Counted from the stretch's first letter, positions 37,044 to 51,023 are shown. The stretch: 64,000 nucleotides of DNA from Albula goreensis (GCA_022829145.1 CM040742.1:18312631-18376630); one strand, 5' to 3'. Numbers and translations: made by a program. Notes: generated by a model not told the origin, from the letters alone.

Positions 37044-39615
37044 AACCATTATCACTGTCACCATCATCAAGTGTAGCCTCTGTAATGGCCCCTTTTTGTG
37101 CCTTTGGCTTTCGGTGAGTAACGTGGTCTTCCCTGGCCTGCCTCTAACCGTTGTGAGCCAGTGAGTCAGCAACGGATCAGCATTTTCTCCATGGGGCCTC
37201 TGCCAGCTGTCAGTTAATGCAGGTGTTAAGCTAATGTTTGCACTTTTTATTTTCCTCCCCAAACTGACCATTGTTGTCTAACTCACTCCTGGTGTACACT
37301 GCACCACTTTGTACCGTTATTTCCAATGATTACGAGAATCATGTGCCTGCCTCCCGGTCTTACTGTATGTAAGCAACAAATACTGAGACATCTGTATTAT
37401 TTACATAGACCAGCAAGTTGTTTGCAAAAGACATTCCTCTCTTGCCTCTGCCAAATATCGCAGGGAAAGTCAGCGTAGCAGTCACTTTGATGAATGGTGC
37501 AAGACTGTACAAAGAGCAGCTCAGCATCGACTACTGTGTGGCTGTAGCTGCCATGCTTAAACATCAGATGTTTTTAAATATGGAGTGATCTAAGATCTGA
37601 ATTTTATAGTTTATAGTGAACTTTATAGTTCAATTTCATGGTGTTTAACCTGTAGAAATGAAGTCTACATAAAGTAGCCTGTACATAGTTTGGAATGAAT
37701 GGTCTTAGTCAAGATTATAATACATCATAAAGTCAACAGTAGAGGTATTCCAGTATTAATTAATTAATACCAATAAGTGAATGAAGATTTTTATTAATAG
37801 GAAGGAACTGTTGAAATTCACACAGAAATGCTGTAGAATATAAAGAAGTTAGACTGTATTAGCATATATGTTTTTGTCTTTTTCATTCTTTTCAGAGTTG
37901 TGTTTTTACTCACCGAAACATTCTTAAAACTGAGTAGGGTATGGATTGTCCCCTTAGAGTGAGACATGAAAATTTTTACTTGATCAATTTTTAGGCCTAG
38001 TAGTAGCATACTGTGAGCAGCTTTTGGTTGTATGAGTAAACATATCAAATGTGTTGCCCGGATTAGGATAAAAGTCTGATTCTCTGGAGTGTAAGTATTT
38101 TATAAAAGCAACTCATCATAGCAAGTAACAAAGATAAGCAACAAAGAGATGGTATGTCAAATGCTTTCAAACGCTGTTGCATTGAAATATGTAGCAAAGG
38201 GCTCTGTCTCTGGTTTTAATTAGCACTCTAACTCTGCTCTGCTGGAGATGTATGCAAACCTGGGGTGACCTGACTAGACCCCAGTAGGTGTGTCAGGTGA
38301 TTAATGAATTTGTGTAATTACCTGAGGTTGTTAAATTTAATCTTAATTCCCAACTTTAATGATCCTAAAGGAAGTGGTGACAGCAGGTGACATCAGCAAC
38401 TGTAGGGCTATGTCATGCAGTCTTGCCGGGAATCAAACAAAGTATCATTTTTTCCCCTCTCACTCCTGATTCACAAATTCATTGTATTATGTTGGCTAAT
38501 AATTCCTATATTCAACCATGGTTAATGGAATGGTTTGTGCTTAGATTGCAAAATGGAGAAGGCACTGAAAGAAAATCACAGCAATTTTTGAAATAGCTTA
38601 TTAACAAGTTGTATTTACCCAATTTCATTGATGAAAGTATGCATAGCTCCTCCATGTACATGTGGAAATTGTGATCATTTTAATGTAATATGTACAAGCT
38701 GATTTTTTTATTTTCTATATTGTAAAATTCAGTTTTCAATGTTGTGAATTCATTCTTTTGAACAAAAAGTCTTTATGTGTAGTTCAGGATTCAGAATATT
38801 TTAGACAGTGCTACGGAGGAGTGTCAGCACTTGTGTACATTACTTGCCATTTCATAGCTTGGTAAGTGCTAAATGGATTATCCTCGGCCAAGCCTTCAGT
38901 TAGCAAGCAGCTACCAACAATGGATCCCCAATGTCCATGACAACTACCTCATACTCATCTGCAGTGCTGTCTGTTTTGCCAGCATGCAGTATTGACACTG
39001 GTTTCAAACTGTTTGGTTAGCGTGATAGCTTGATAGAAACGTATAGAAGACTGCGCTGTGCTATATGCATTGCCACTGAATGAACAATAGCTGACAACAC
39101 CAGTGTGAGCTCGGACCGTGTGGTTATAGAACCAGAACATCAGTGAGAAGAACAGCGTTTCAGTGAGAAATATGATGATAAAACTGCTGCTTTAAAACTG
39201 TGCCCAGGGTAATTTTAGCAACCTTGTTGTGCTGCACCATTGCCATGCACTGCTCACCACATGGACCTAGGGCCTATATATTTATGTCCCATCTGCATCT
39301 AAAAATGGCCCTGCATAGATGGGCTGACCCAAACATCGACACAACACACTCATATTATATTGCTAGCCAGTGCTTCCCATCGACTGAAGCAAGCATTCAT
39401 TTGTTGTGGGCAGAGCTCCACATGGAGGAATGCACCATAGTGTGCTTTAAATGAAATTACTGTTGGGATAGCACAAAAAAATTCAAAGGTTGGGAAGAAA
39501 AAAATTCAAAAGTAAGGGAAATGATACAATGCATGAAACAAGTCACAGCCATGTTATTAAAAACCAGTGAAATTTGCAAAGCAGGATGTTGGTTAGTAAA
39601 CAGATATGTTGTAAT

Positions 39616-40602
39616 TATGGATGGGGCAGTGAATCGAGATTTGGTATATTGCGATCCAAAAATATTGCAGTCCATTTCGTAAGTAAGTAATATCACAATA
39701 TTTGCTACTTTGTGTTGTACCCTGGTATTTAACCACAAGCGAGATAATCTGGGATGATCTTACAACCACCAAAATCTCTCTGTCTCTCCTCCAAACAAAG
39801 GATACATTGGTGTATCCTACCGCGGAAGTCTTTTCACATTACTGGGTGACAACATTGTGCTCATGACCAGTCAGATTAAAAGATGACAAGGGATTTACCA
39901 ACACTTAAGTATAAGTGTCAGAACAGTAAATGGTAATCAGATAATTTACATTAATAGGGAAACATTACTGTTTGCTTTTTCAAACCTATCCACATTGATA
40001 CGATTCACGATTTTGAGTTGCAAATGGTTATTTTACCAATGTACAACTGAGCAAGTTACTGTAGCGGCAGGTTAATTTATTTCCTTGTACATTTGTTTAT
40101 GTTACATCATGAGCAGAACGCAAGTGACATTCATAGTCGCAATTGCTTTAGGTATCCTTGGAATCAGTCGAAGTTACATGACTTCATCAATAGCTGAGAT
40201 TGACTTTCTTGAAGGGCTAATTGGATTAGCGGTTCCAATTTTCGTTTCATCTCCTCGTTTCCTCGTCTCCTCCACTCGTTTCCTCCCCTCCTTTCCTCCA
40301 CATACTTCTGGGATAGGAGATGAGTGGAGGAGACGAGAAAAAGTATTGGAACGCAACCCTAGATTACTAGAACTTAAAAATGGCTGCAGGTGGTAATCAA
40401 ACACTTTATGAGCATTTCTGTTCTTACTTTGATCTCTTTATGTATTGTCTAGTATAGAACTTTATTGAAATGAGAATTTATTTTGTATTTTGCATGACTA
40501 AAAATGAAATTTCAATTCTGAATATTCATACTGATATTGAATCATAAACCTCATATCTTATATCGAACCCTATTGTGAAATAATTATATCGTCCCATCTC
40601 TA
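39616..40602. mobile_element. Non-autonomous hAT-type DNA transposon with 8-bp target duplication
   Basis: A 987-bp block is flanked by the direct repeat GTTGTAAT at 39608-39615 and 40603-40610. The ends are imperfect inverted repeats: TATGGATGGGGCAGTGAATC on the left, and TAGAGATGGGACGATATAAT read inward from the right. An 8-bp duplication with short imperfect terminal repeats is the hallmark of the hAT superfamily. There is no transposase frame, so it needed enzyme from elsewhere. ATATCG-type strings near both ends match the style of fish elements of this kind. A second, smaller element sits inside it (40229-40361). Confidence 0.82.
40229..40361. mobile_element. Small palindromic element nested in the hAT-type element
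   Basis: 133 bp are flanked by GATTA on both sides (40224-40228 and 40362-40366). The arms are inverted: GGTTCCAATTTTCG on the left against the right-arm complement GCGTTCCAATACTTTTTCTC. Inside, a perfect 16-bp inverted pair (40262-40277 and 40322-40337) is separated by a 44-nt loop. Whether the duplication is GATTA or just TTA cannot be settled by eye, so the superfamily is open. Confidence 0.6.
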
Positions 40603-43600
40603 GTTGTAATCTTCCATTATCTCAAATTTTTTGTAGTGAGATTTGTTCCATAGACGAGCAGGCTCAAAAGAAGGTTGAAATTTTTATGTCCTTTCAAGGA
40701 AGCTGATGTATGGTTTGTAACACAAATCATATCTTTTAATATTACCTTTGAAAGATGAATAGCAGTCTGTTCAGAAAAGGAGAATAAAACCAGGTACATA
40801 AGGCTGACTGAATCATCGGTCCCTGTGCTTAAGTCCTGTTTACGCCTGGCTGTAGCTCTGCTTTAGAAAGTATTTATACCGGCCCTTTAAAAGCTTCTGG
40901 ACGATGAGACAAAGGCACTGACCCAGGCCCTTCTCTGAAGCCCTGCCACGGGCTCTCACCGAACAATGTCGTCAGACTGAAGCAATCGAGCTGAGCAAGA
41001 AAGTGGGTTTCCTCTCACACCACCCTTGGTCCCGCCTCCATGGGGCTGATTAGCTCAGTATTGGCCTGCAGCAGTTTGGAGCGAGACGGATCCTCCGTGC
41101 TGATTGGTGTTGTGGGTTGCTGGAAAGCTGAGACTGCCTTGTTTAGATCTGCAATGAGAAACAGCACAGGCCAAAATGCTTAAGTCACAGCAGCTCTGCT
41201 AGAGAAGAATGCCCACACATGCACTGCTTATCACCATGCACTTAAAATGTTTTTTTTTTTTAGACGTATTGTATCAATTTCTGTAGCACTTAGTACCGGG
41301 AACAGGGATTGAAAGCCTCATTTTACTGTGTAGTTCTCTTGTCTGCCCAAGAATTTTGCCCTCTTAGAGTCGGAGGTAGGGGAGGGAGATTGAGGGGCCA
41401 ATAGGAATGCTGGAATATCTGTGTGGACCAATTGAAACACAAAGCCCTGGATGGTTCCCGAGCCTGCATGTCCAGGTCATATCTCACACAGACACTGAGT
41501 GAGCAGAGTGCACCAGCTTAAAGGAGACGCACATGTGGAGTGAAGTCATGTTTCAGTAAACACGTAAAAAGGAACACTGTGAGTGGCTGCTGTAAATCCT
41601 AACTGACCTGTGGCCCCATAGACTCTGGACCCCTGGCTCATGGCATGTGAAATCTGAGAATGTCCCTTTGGGCTCTCCAGGCCAGCAGACCCAGGCGCTA
41701 TAATAAAATTTCTCTCCGTGTCTCCTTGGCCTTTTCAGCAGCGTGCAGGATCGGCCGTCCATTTGACGCCCCCACCCCCTAGCCCTTTGAAATGGTCAGC
41801 GTGAGTCCACACCAGCCACCCAAAATGCTTCCTCCGTGGTCAGACTCACCTGGTGACAGGTGACGTGCCATGTATGGCTCAGCCGATCTCGCTTTACCTT
41901 CTTACCTGCCAGTGCTGCTTCGCCAAAGGAGAAGACCGCAGAGCAGCCACATAACAGAACAACGCGGTTTCGTTCCTTTTTCCTGCAGGGTAGCAAACGG
42001 GGTCTGGAATTCTGCTGCTAGCCCCACAGTTTGATTTACATATACTGGGGTAGATTATCAAGGGGTTAGAAGTTTTTTGGAAGTGTACGTTCCTCTTGCA
42101 GCCACAGCTCAAGGGGAAGCCTGTTTATGGAAAAGCCCTGCTGGGCTGTGTCCCATTTATAATGGGGTGAATTCGTCGGTCCCCTCCGTTTAGTCATACA
42201 GTTTTATTTAATTTTTTGATGGTTCAAATAACATGACAAACTCGTTTATGCTGTTTGTTTTGGTTCTGGTTTTAGTGGTTGGGGTTAATCCCTGAGTGAA
42301 TGAGAAGGACTTTAAATCCATGAGTGCTGGCATACTTCTCAACAGTCATGGTTTTGTCATTTGTGTACTATACTAGAGACTGTATTTGTGCTCTCTTGTG
42401 TTTTTTTTATGTGGATTTAAAAAAAAAAAAAACAACTGTTGAAAATAAATAATTAGATATCTGAATTTAGGTTTTAAAATTCTTATTTAAAAGCAATGGT
42501 AAGGTACAATGTGTTGTCTGTAACGCCAGACATTTCTCATCCTTCACATATGTCTCATACAATGCAAATTGCGGAAATTATATCCATATGTTTCATATCT
42601 ATATTATTGTAGTAATTTAATAAATTGTCTGTTACTTTCGTCACAGACAAGGGTCATTTCCTACTGTCTGAGTTCTTAAAATAATTCAAACTACATACAC
42701 TCTTTTACATAGGTTTTAAAAACCTTTGGGAAGTTGTTTGATCCTACAATGCATTTTTTTTGCATACCGTAAAATTTGTACATGTAGACTATGTTGGTAA
42801 ATTTTAAGCAAGCACTCGGTAGTTTTCTTACAGCCTCTGAATATAGTATATAGTCCTGGGCCTGAGGACTGTGTGCTGACTGAAGTGGTGAATCTGGAAA
42901 TAATCTTTATGTATTGGACTATTAAATAATTAAAGTTTGCTAAAACCTTAACTCTTAAAAAAAAAAAAAAACACCTACAAACCACATTTATGAAGCCCAT
43001 TTCTATTGGCTCACATTTTGAGTCTTTAAATATTCCGAAGTGCTAATTAAAATATTTTCTTCATGGTTTGGAAAAAAATGTCAACCAATGAAAGGGTATT
43101 GTTCCTTTTTATTTAATAAAGATTCTATTTCTTGATGTTATTTAATAAAGGTTATTTCTTATGGCTAACCAACCGTATTACTATAACTATGTGTAACTAT
43201 GTGGAATGTTTGATTTTGAAAATTCATAGATAGTGTGTTATCTAATTGTTGAATATCAAATGAATATTTAATAATGTAAAAAAAACACTGAAATAATACT
43301 GCAGTCTACCAAAGCCTGTGTACATAGTCTTGTCACAAAACACGGTGCGTTAGCCTCGATTCTCCAACTTCATTTAACATGGGCCTCCAGGAGCTGAATG
43401 CCATTTCTTTTACCATGAATAAATCAAGAGGCCTACTGTACATGCATGCGTAAGTCTGATTGTACTAAATATTTTATGACTCATCTTCGTCAACCATTAT
43501 AACAGTCATGGCCTCTGAAAATGAAAGCAAGTCTCAAAACCACTTCAGTACTGCCTAAAAATAATGTTGCATCCTCAGGAATGTTATGAACAGTTTTGGA

Positions 43601-43692
43601 GTGACAGTTTCGTTTATCTTAAAAGGTTAAAAACACATCTACAAATAGCTCAGTATTGAGAGAATATAAATAATTGCAAAAATTACAAAGTG

Positions 43693-43770
43693 TGAAGTGA
43701 TTCTTGGTGATTTTGCAGTACATGTGCTTCTGTGAGTCCTGTTTTAAGCGATGTTGAAGAGGTGTGTTTT
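43693..43770 (+). repeat. Dispersed module, copy 1
   Basis: TGAAGTGATTCTTGG is followed by GATTTTGCAG, then CTTCTGTGAGTCCTGTTTTA and AGCGATGTTGAAG. It shares both halves in the same order with copy 3 at 45885-45992, which suggests an old duplication within the intron or an unrecognised repeat family. Confidence 0.5.
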
Positions 43771-43802
43771 TCCTGGTGCAACGGAAAAGGTAACTGACAG
43801 TT

Positions 43803-43860
43803 TGAAGTGATTCTTGGTCTCAGATGATTTTGCAGGATGCTGGTGAATGTTTTCTTGCCA
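43803..43860 (+). repeat. Dispersed module, copy 2
   Basis: TGAAGTGATTCTTGGTCTCA, then GATTTTGCAGGATGCTGGT. It starts 110 bp after copy 1 begins and matches the first half of copy 3 (ending CTTTGCAGGGCGCTGGT). Confidence 0.5.
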
Positions 43861-45884
43861 ACAGCCCCTGTGTAGGAAAGTATATGTATTCACACTGACG
43901 TCATAAATCTGCAGGTCTTGTAGCATGTGATAATATTGTTTAAAAGCAGTGCTGCTTTCTGTCTGCAAGTAAGTTTAATTATGTTTTATAAAATTACAAA
44001 AGCAGGATAATTGATCAGAAAGTGGTATGTTTCCAGGATTTCCATTGCTCTGTTCTGTTTTTTTTTTCTGTTTTCCACTGTTGCTTTGTTCAACACAAAA
44101 TTGAACTATTACATTTGAAGTGTAGAAGCACAGTGGTTGAATTAAAATGTCTTTTTTTCCATCAAAAGCACAGAAGTATTTATTGTATTTAGAAACATTT
44201 ATTTTTTTAGTTTTTTTATTTGTATTGTCTTTTATGTATTTTTTTTACAAATCTACATCCTTCCATTTATGAATGTTGGATTGTGTTTTTGTTCTCTAAA
44301 TATGCAGAATTAGTTTTTTTCCTTAAGCCCGTTTTGGAACTGGCTCATTTTTTATTTTTTTATTTTTATTTTTATTTTTTTTGTTGCATGTGCTAGATTT
44401 TAGTGCCAGGATGCACAGTTGCAAAAAAGTATTGGTTGGTTGGTAATTATTTTCATGTCTTTATTGTAGGTCTGTATGTTACAACGAGTCTAGTGTTCAC
44501 TCTGTGGTATTCATTACTTTTTATAATCTTTTACCGTTGCACCTCAACACATAATTTTCAGGGTAAAACTGAATGCATGGTACATTTTTTTTGTGTTAAA
44601 GCGCCTGCTCAGTACTATGTATTGTTGCATTTTAAAATTATTAGTGTAATCCCTCCAACTGCAAGAATTTGTGGGAGAGCGCATACCCTAAAATGAGTTA
44701 AGTCAGCAGTCAGCATTCTCTGAGTCCTTTAACGGGCTCTTTCAGGGGTAGGGGGGCCGGGGTGCAACCTCCACCAAGTACAGTACTGTGCAAACAGCAA
44801 TAATTCACCCTGTATCTCCACTTCACAATAAGAGTCTCAGGAAGGTCTGTAGGGTGTCCCGGTGGGTTAGCAGAAAGGTCACAGCCCAAGTGGCAGAGTA
44901 GGAAAGCAGTGGCGAAAGAGGAGGGTTGCAAACACTCAGTGAACCATTTGAACTCTGTTCAGGAAACTGCTTTGTTCATTACACTGCATTGACAGGCTGT
45001 CAGATTATAGCCTGTGCCATATGTACAATTCAACGTAGTTGAAATGCATGTAGATTGGCTCATGCAGCAGCATCTGCTAACCAAAGAAATAATGGAAATT
45101 ACAGTGTAGGCTTTGAATGTGCTTTCAGAACCAAATGTTTGTGGTTTCTTAAATTATTTTTTTCAAGCTGTATATTTAACAAACATCATGACCTGTTACA
45201 GAATTAGAAAACAGCTCATAAGAAAAGCCAAGCCATGCTTTGAATTCAGTACAGTTATAAATTCAAATGCATTAAAAGCGGTACATAACAGAAAATAAAC
45301 TATTATGCTGCAGTAATCTGTTGTTTCCTGGATACAGTGTAGCTTCAAAACGGCTGTTATGCTCTGTAGGTATGAACCCAGTAAAAGCACTTTTGGATAA
45401 TGTGAGATCTGGACTGAAACCAAGCACCATGTCAGTAATTTGCATACATTATTGCATTAATTAATCAGTAACATAAATCAAATGTTTGTTATCCTGTTTG
45501 GTATTTTCTTTTGCTGTGTGAAGACACAAACACGTGTGTCAGATTGTAAATTAAAAAATACATTCAGAAAAAATATAGAACCACTATCCTTTTGTAAGAG
45601 GTGTTGAATGGCGTGTACAGCTAAATAAATTGTCTCAAAACTAGTGCATCAAAAAAAAAAATTGTGTGTGCTGGATTGTTGTTTACTACTGTATAGTGAT
45701 TTTTTTTTATTAATTTGAAGTTAACATATACAAAATTTTGGATATAATCAGGATAAAGTTGCTGACTGCCATTGTCGTCACATAGAAACAAAAAACTGCC
45801 AGACATAAACTCAGTCGCAACAAACAATTTTGTGCATTACAGCTTTTGTCATAAAATACAGGGCGTCAACTAACTCAGAGTAAT

Positions 45885-45992
45885 CTGAAGTGATTCTCGG
45901 ACTCTGACTTTGCAGGGCGCTGGTAACCTCTGCCCATGTGCGGACGGTTATCTGTACTTTTGTGAGATGTCCTGTTGTAAGCAGTGTCGAAG
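45885..45992 (+). repeat. Dispersed module, copy 3
   Basis: TGAAGTGATTCTCGGACTCT, then GACTTTGCAGGGCGCTGGTA, and later CTTTTGTGAGATGTCCTGTT and GTAAGCAGTGTCGAAG. It combines the segments seen separately in copies 1 and 2. Confidence 0.5.
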
Positions 45993-46440
45993 CGCAAAGG
46001 AACAGCTGGGCAGAGGGGTAGCACAAGCAGCGCAGCCATTCAGCAGAAGCCTGGGCCTGGCTCTGGCTCTGGCTCTTACTGAAGCAGGAGAGCTCAGCCT
46101 GTTTTTCCGCCTCGCACAAAGGCATGCCTTCCTTCTCATGAATATCATTGGTGGACGAGCTGTAAGTAGTTTACTGTAAATGGGCCAGCAGCCAGCTGGA
46201 CTGGAGTTAGAGCTCTGCTTCACCCCTGAGCTCCAGAAATTCCTTCCCTTTGCTATGTTTTTTTCCCTTTTTTGTATTAGCCTTTATTTTTTTTCTTCAG
46301 CATTAGTTTCTCCAAACTGAATAATGTTTAACACTGTTTCAGACACTGTGTTCTAACTGAAGTCATTGGATTAACTGTGTATGGCATCTGTGTGAAAATA
46401 CATCAATTAAAACAGTATTTCACATGGTCTCTTTCTCTCT

Positions 46441-46442
<2 letters not shown>

Positions 46443-46494
<52 letters not shown>
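46443..46494. repeat. (CA)26 microsatellite
   Basis: An uninterrupted CA tract of 52 bp preceded by a CT-rich stretch. Confidence 0.97.
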
Positions 46495-46497
<3 letters not shown>

Positions 46498-49400
46498 CTG
46501 GCCTGGCTATATTTTGGTCAGTGAAGTGTTTTTTCATGACTTGCATTACGTAATTCCCTCATTTTAATCCTGATTATCGGATCTGTGTAACCTAAATACT
46601 TATATGTTTTAATTCACCCAGCCACTCATTCGCTTGCTCGCACGTTGTCTTTTCTTTCTTTTAGTCTTCTCTCAGCTGTAGCGAGTCTTCCCCAGAGTTC
46701 CTCTCTTTCATCCTGGGCTCTTCTCGTTCATACATGATTAATGTCCTTCAGTTATTTTTCTTTTTTCCCAGCCTATTACAGTAGATTAAAGGAATTTAAC
46801 TCTTGCAGAGATGCCTGCTCTTGTCTTGCAAGTAATGCCCAAATCACCTATCATAAACACATTCTGGACTAATAAGATTGAGATCTATATGTATTTATGT
46901 CAGTTATACTGTTGAACTCTGATTTCTGATTCACTGGAGAATTACATTTGTGTACATGGACACCTATGAAGTTGTTTCAGTCAAGAGGCTGACTCATCAT
47001 TCCAAATTAATAGTCATGGCTTTGTTATCTTGTATCAGGGCCATAGATTCATCTCCGGTTGTGGCTGCCATTGACAGTAAGCATAGCAACAGGTTATACC
47101 AGCTGGGTTAGAGAAGCAGTAGCTAGAAAAGTTTGTGTGCAGTGAAGATCTTAGTTGTAGCAATGCTCAGTTAGCTAACCATTGATGCTTTTAAGAGCAC
47201 AGTATGGATTCAGTGGGGAAATTTTAACATGGTATTCACTCTAATTAGCATTAGCAACATACTGACTGGCTGCTATAGTCCTTCACACAGACAATTAATC
47301 TATTAATAAACAGTTTAATCTGGTGAATTTCTTAGTTATAAATGACATCTGGCAAGTTGTGTGGTTAGTTATGGAGTATTTATGTATACATTACAGGGGA
47401 TTATATTCTTGGATTGTTTGGCATACAGACTTTTCAGTACAAAACCAATATTATAAATATTTTAATAAAACAGTGTTATTCTGTGAATATATTTTTAAAT
47501 GTTCATTTCCACTGGACTGATGGTATCAAAAGAATGTTTTATCTTGGTGTAAGTGGGATAATGATATAGATTTCATGCACCTCACAGAAGGACCACTTCT
47601 CTGTTGGGGGGATTTTTTTTTTTTTTTTTTACCTCTGCTTCTTACATTAAATTTGTATAACTATACCCTATGCATTATCCTTAACATATTTTAATTCAAA
47701 AACATAATTATATATATATAATTTATATTCTGTGTGTAGTTGTGAGGTCAGGGCAACTCGACTAGATCTTACCTCTGCACATTGAAGAATTTAAAGTGAG
47801 TGATGGTCATGTATCTGTTGAGTTCTGGTATTGGGCTATAAGATAAATGTTCAGAGAGCACTTTCTCATTATTGCAGCCACTATTACAAATGCCACTCCT
47901 TTCTTGTGTTACTTCCAGTGTCAGTGGGGTTTCTGGCTTAGATGAGTGGAAAGGATGAAAGTGAAGAGGGTGCAGTTTGAGAACAGGAAAAGAAAGATAG
48001 GAACCAAAGAAAGGAGCTCACACTGGCTCCTCCTCTGGGCCAGTTGGCTCATTGGATTAATAAAACCGGGAATGATTTTTATCAGGTCAGGGTCAAACTT
48101 CACAGAGGCTACGCACACCTCCACTACAGCTGCGGCAGGATGCACTGCTGCTCAACACCCGCCATTGATTTCTGTACAGGGGCGTGCTTTTTGCATAGGT
48201 TGCCATGGAGAAGCGCTCAGTCAGGCTCCTGCGTCGCGCAGTGTGTGTGGTTCAGAAGCCTTCCTTTTAAAACACTAAGCTTTAATGTGGTGAAGCTGAT
48301 TCGCTCCATCAACCAACCAATGAAATTCTTAGTTTTTCTTATTTGTTTTGTCCCCCCTTTTAACTACCCAGATCTCTATATTTATACACAAAATATGGTC
48401 AAAACAAGCCTTAGGCTTGCTTTTCTAGGTTCTAATTATAATAATTATACAGAGGCTATGTTGGTTTTATTTTTGTAGTGGTAGGCTTAACATATGAAAC
48501 CTTGTCAGTCCCGTTTGAAGAGATTTGTTATGTTTCAGATTGTTCAGATGAAACTTTTAGGTCCTTAGGTTATAAGGAACACACATTCAGAACCAGGAAA
48601 TCTTAGAATTGGTTATACTTTCCTACTTGGTGCAGAGAGCATTATCATGTTGTGTGAGATGTGTGGGTGGTGCAGATATGCCAGGCTCTGCTTGAAGTGC
48701 TCAAAAGAGGAAGTGACAGAATCCTGGCATGTGCTAGACGTCCCCTTTTTAACCAAATTCTCCAGCCATGATCAGACAATTAGGCCCACAGTGCTATTCT
48801 TATTAAAGCTTCATCATCATGGTGAACCTAATGAGCACTCCCTATAAGGCTGTTGTCTCTGTTGCGACTCCTGGCCCTGATAAGGTCTCTCATATGCAGA
48901 AAGCCAGTGTTTTCAGCCTGTAGGCAGGGGATGTGCTTACATTCAGTGCCACCTGAAGCATACACTCTCTCAGTTCAGCTCCAACACTGAGTGGGCGCAG
49001 GCTTGGGTCGAACCAGAATAGTTTTCTGAATCCCTGATAGTTTTTTCCGTTAGCTTTTAGAATACTGTTCCTTTCACATACATGATAGTGCCAAATTAAG
49101 TTTTACAAGACGTTTGATTTCCGTGTTTATACATGGCTTTCAAGTCCATGTATACCTTTTTGTGTATGGTTAAAAATACATGAATTGCATGGTTTATACT
49201 AAATCATCATGCATGCACATTGTGTGTAATTACGTGGACACACACAAACTCAAATGGTATACCTTGCATAACTTTTATGTACATGCATGTATAGATAGTT
49301 AATATTGTCTCCATTGAAAGAATATGCACATACAGTATGCATATGTTATAGGTAGTCATATGCCCTCACATATTGGAAAATATAGCAATCCTTGAGAAGG

Positions 49401-50804
49401 GGGATCCTCCATGCATGTGAATAGTTAACGAGTGAATTGCGCCCCAGTGGTTTGAAACGGAGGTCTGAACATGTTGAAAAGATCCCTCTGTCTCTTCTCC
49501 CTGTCTGTTGGGGCGGGACATCACATTACACAAAAGCCACAGATGGAGGGAGACAGAGCTTTTTTTGTGTGGAGCTGCAGTCAATGCTTTTAGCAGCAAA
49601 AGAAATTCTGCTCATGATCTGCTCTTGCAAAACAGAGCGACAGTCACCAGACTAATATTATTTCAGAAAATTATATAATTCCTGTGTCTTGATTAGCTGA
49701 GGCTCATCCCTGCAGTAACTTATATAAGGTAGAGAGGTGTAGATTTGCACACAGTCTGATTCATGAATTAATCATAGTATTAGCTTGTTCATCTGTAAGT
49801 ATTAGGTAAGCCTATATGCATTAATGCATTCTTAATCGTTATTGATTATGTACACTGTTGAGGATTTGCACATTCAGTGACATTAGGTTTAGCCTGATTG
49901 TTAGGTTATTAATCTTGCTAAATTATTAAAATAGGATTTGTGTAACCACACTATTACAAAAGAGGGCTCATAAATCCCTTTCATTACATTAATTTCTCAT
50001 TCCTGTGGACTTTAAATAGATTACATTTTAGACCTCATTCATCCTTTCATACAAGTGGATATCTACTGGAGTGATTAAGAAGTAGTACCTAGATCAGGCA
50101 TACTGAATCTGTCTCACGCAGGAGCTGATAAGTGTCTGTTTAAAGGTACAGTTCTTTAATTCGGCTCCATGCCACAGCAGAAACAGGTTTAGGGCATGAT
50201 GGAGGGTGGGAATGTGGATGGTTAAGATAGTTAAGCAAATGCTTGAATGTCAGTGACTATGGATTGCACTCCAAGATAATCTGTGGCTCCAACATATTCA
50301 AACATAGGTCACACCATAATCATCAAACTCATCTAACTCATCAAAAATATATAAAATGCAAAACCAGACACTGGCACAGAAAGTTCCAGTGTTAAGTTCT
50401 AAGAAAGCCATTTGTATGAAATTATAACATTTTGTCAAAAATCATCAGTGACAGTTGACAAAGGCCAGTTGTCAAATCAGTGGTTTACTGTGAGTTGTCT
50501 TGTTTTTCCTTGGGACAGGGGTTAAGATGGTTGATATGTGTGCCCTGAATGCACATAGGTGTGTGTCTTTGGGTGCATACCTTTGATGTGATTAAAATAC
50601 TAATTTGGATAAGTGTGCTGGTTTAACATAGACAATATAAACATGCTTTTTCAGGCTTTTGCAATCTGGCCTCCCAAAATTACATAAATGGATGTTTGAA
50701 AGACAAAATGTGGACTTTTGTGGCATAACAACTGAAGGGCAACAGGTCTGTCGCCACTATGAGGCCTTTGTGTCTTTTCATGTTGCTGGGATTCAGATGA
50801 GTCT

Positions 50805-51023
50805 CTCGTTCTTTCTCTCTTGTCTCGTACCATTCTGTCTGTATTTGCCTGTCTTTTTATTTCTCTGTGTACCTCTATCCCTCTTTCACTCCTCTGTTTC
50901 CCTAAATGTGTGTGAGTGTGCACATGTGCACAGTTTTCTCAACGATCTGTTGCTCTCTGTCCCTGTCTTTTTCTCTCTTCTTCCTCCTTCCTCCTCCTCC
51001 CCCTGTTTCGATCTGCCTGCCAG
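50805..51023. repeat. Long pyrimidine-rich tract
   Basis: About 200 bp rich in CT on the + strand, densest at 50951-51020 with repeated TCC and CTT units. It ends in CCTGCCAG, a splice-acceptor-like sequence. Confidence 0.8.

Larger units (their letters stand above)
30291..39607 (+). other. Intron 2 segment 2: no gene seen
   Basis: Mostly unique AT-rich sequence. Notable spots are a CA tract, a C-rich stretch at 34265-34335, a strong acceptor-like tract ending at 34609, the A27 run, and a balanced-composition block at 37060-37270. No coding signal was recognised. Confidence 0.6.

Noticed and set aside
45811-46223. Overlapping frames on both strands in a GC-richer segment
   Set aside because: The Ser-Gln and Ala-Arg runs come from a CTGGCT repeat at about 46050-46080, and no family is recognised.
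48647-48847. Cysteine-rich frame with CxxC-like pairs (MLCEMCGWCRYARLCLKC)
   Set aside because: Spacing and flanking residues do not match the GR zinc fingers or another finger class. There are no splice sites in phase, so it is probably chance.
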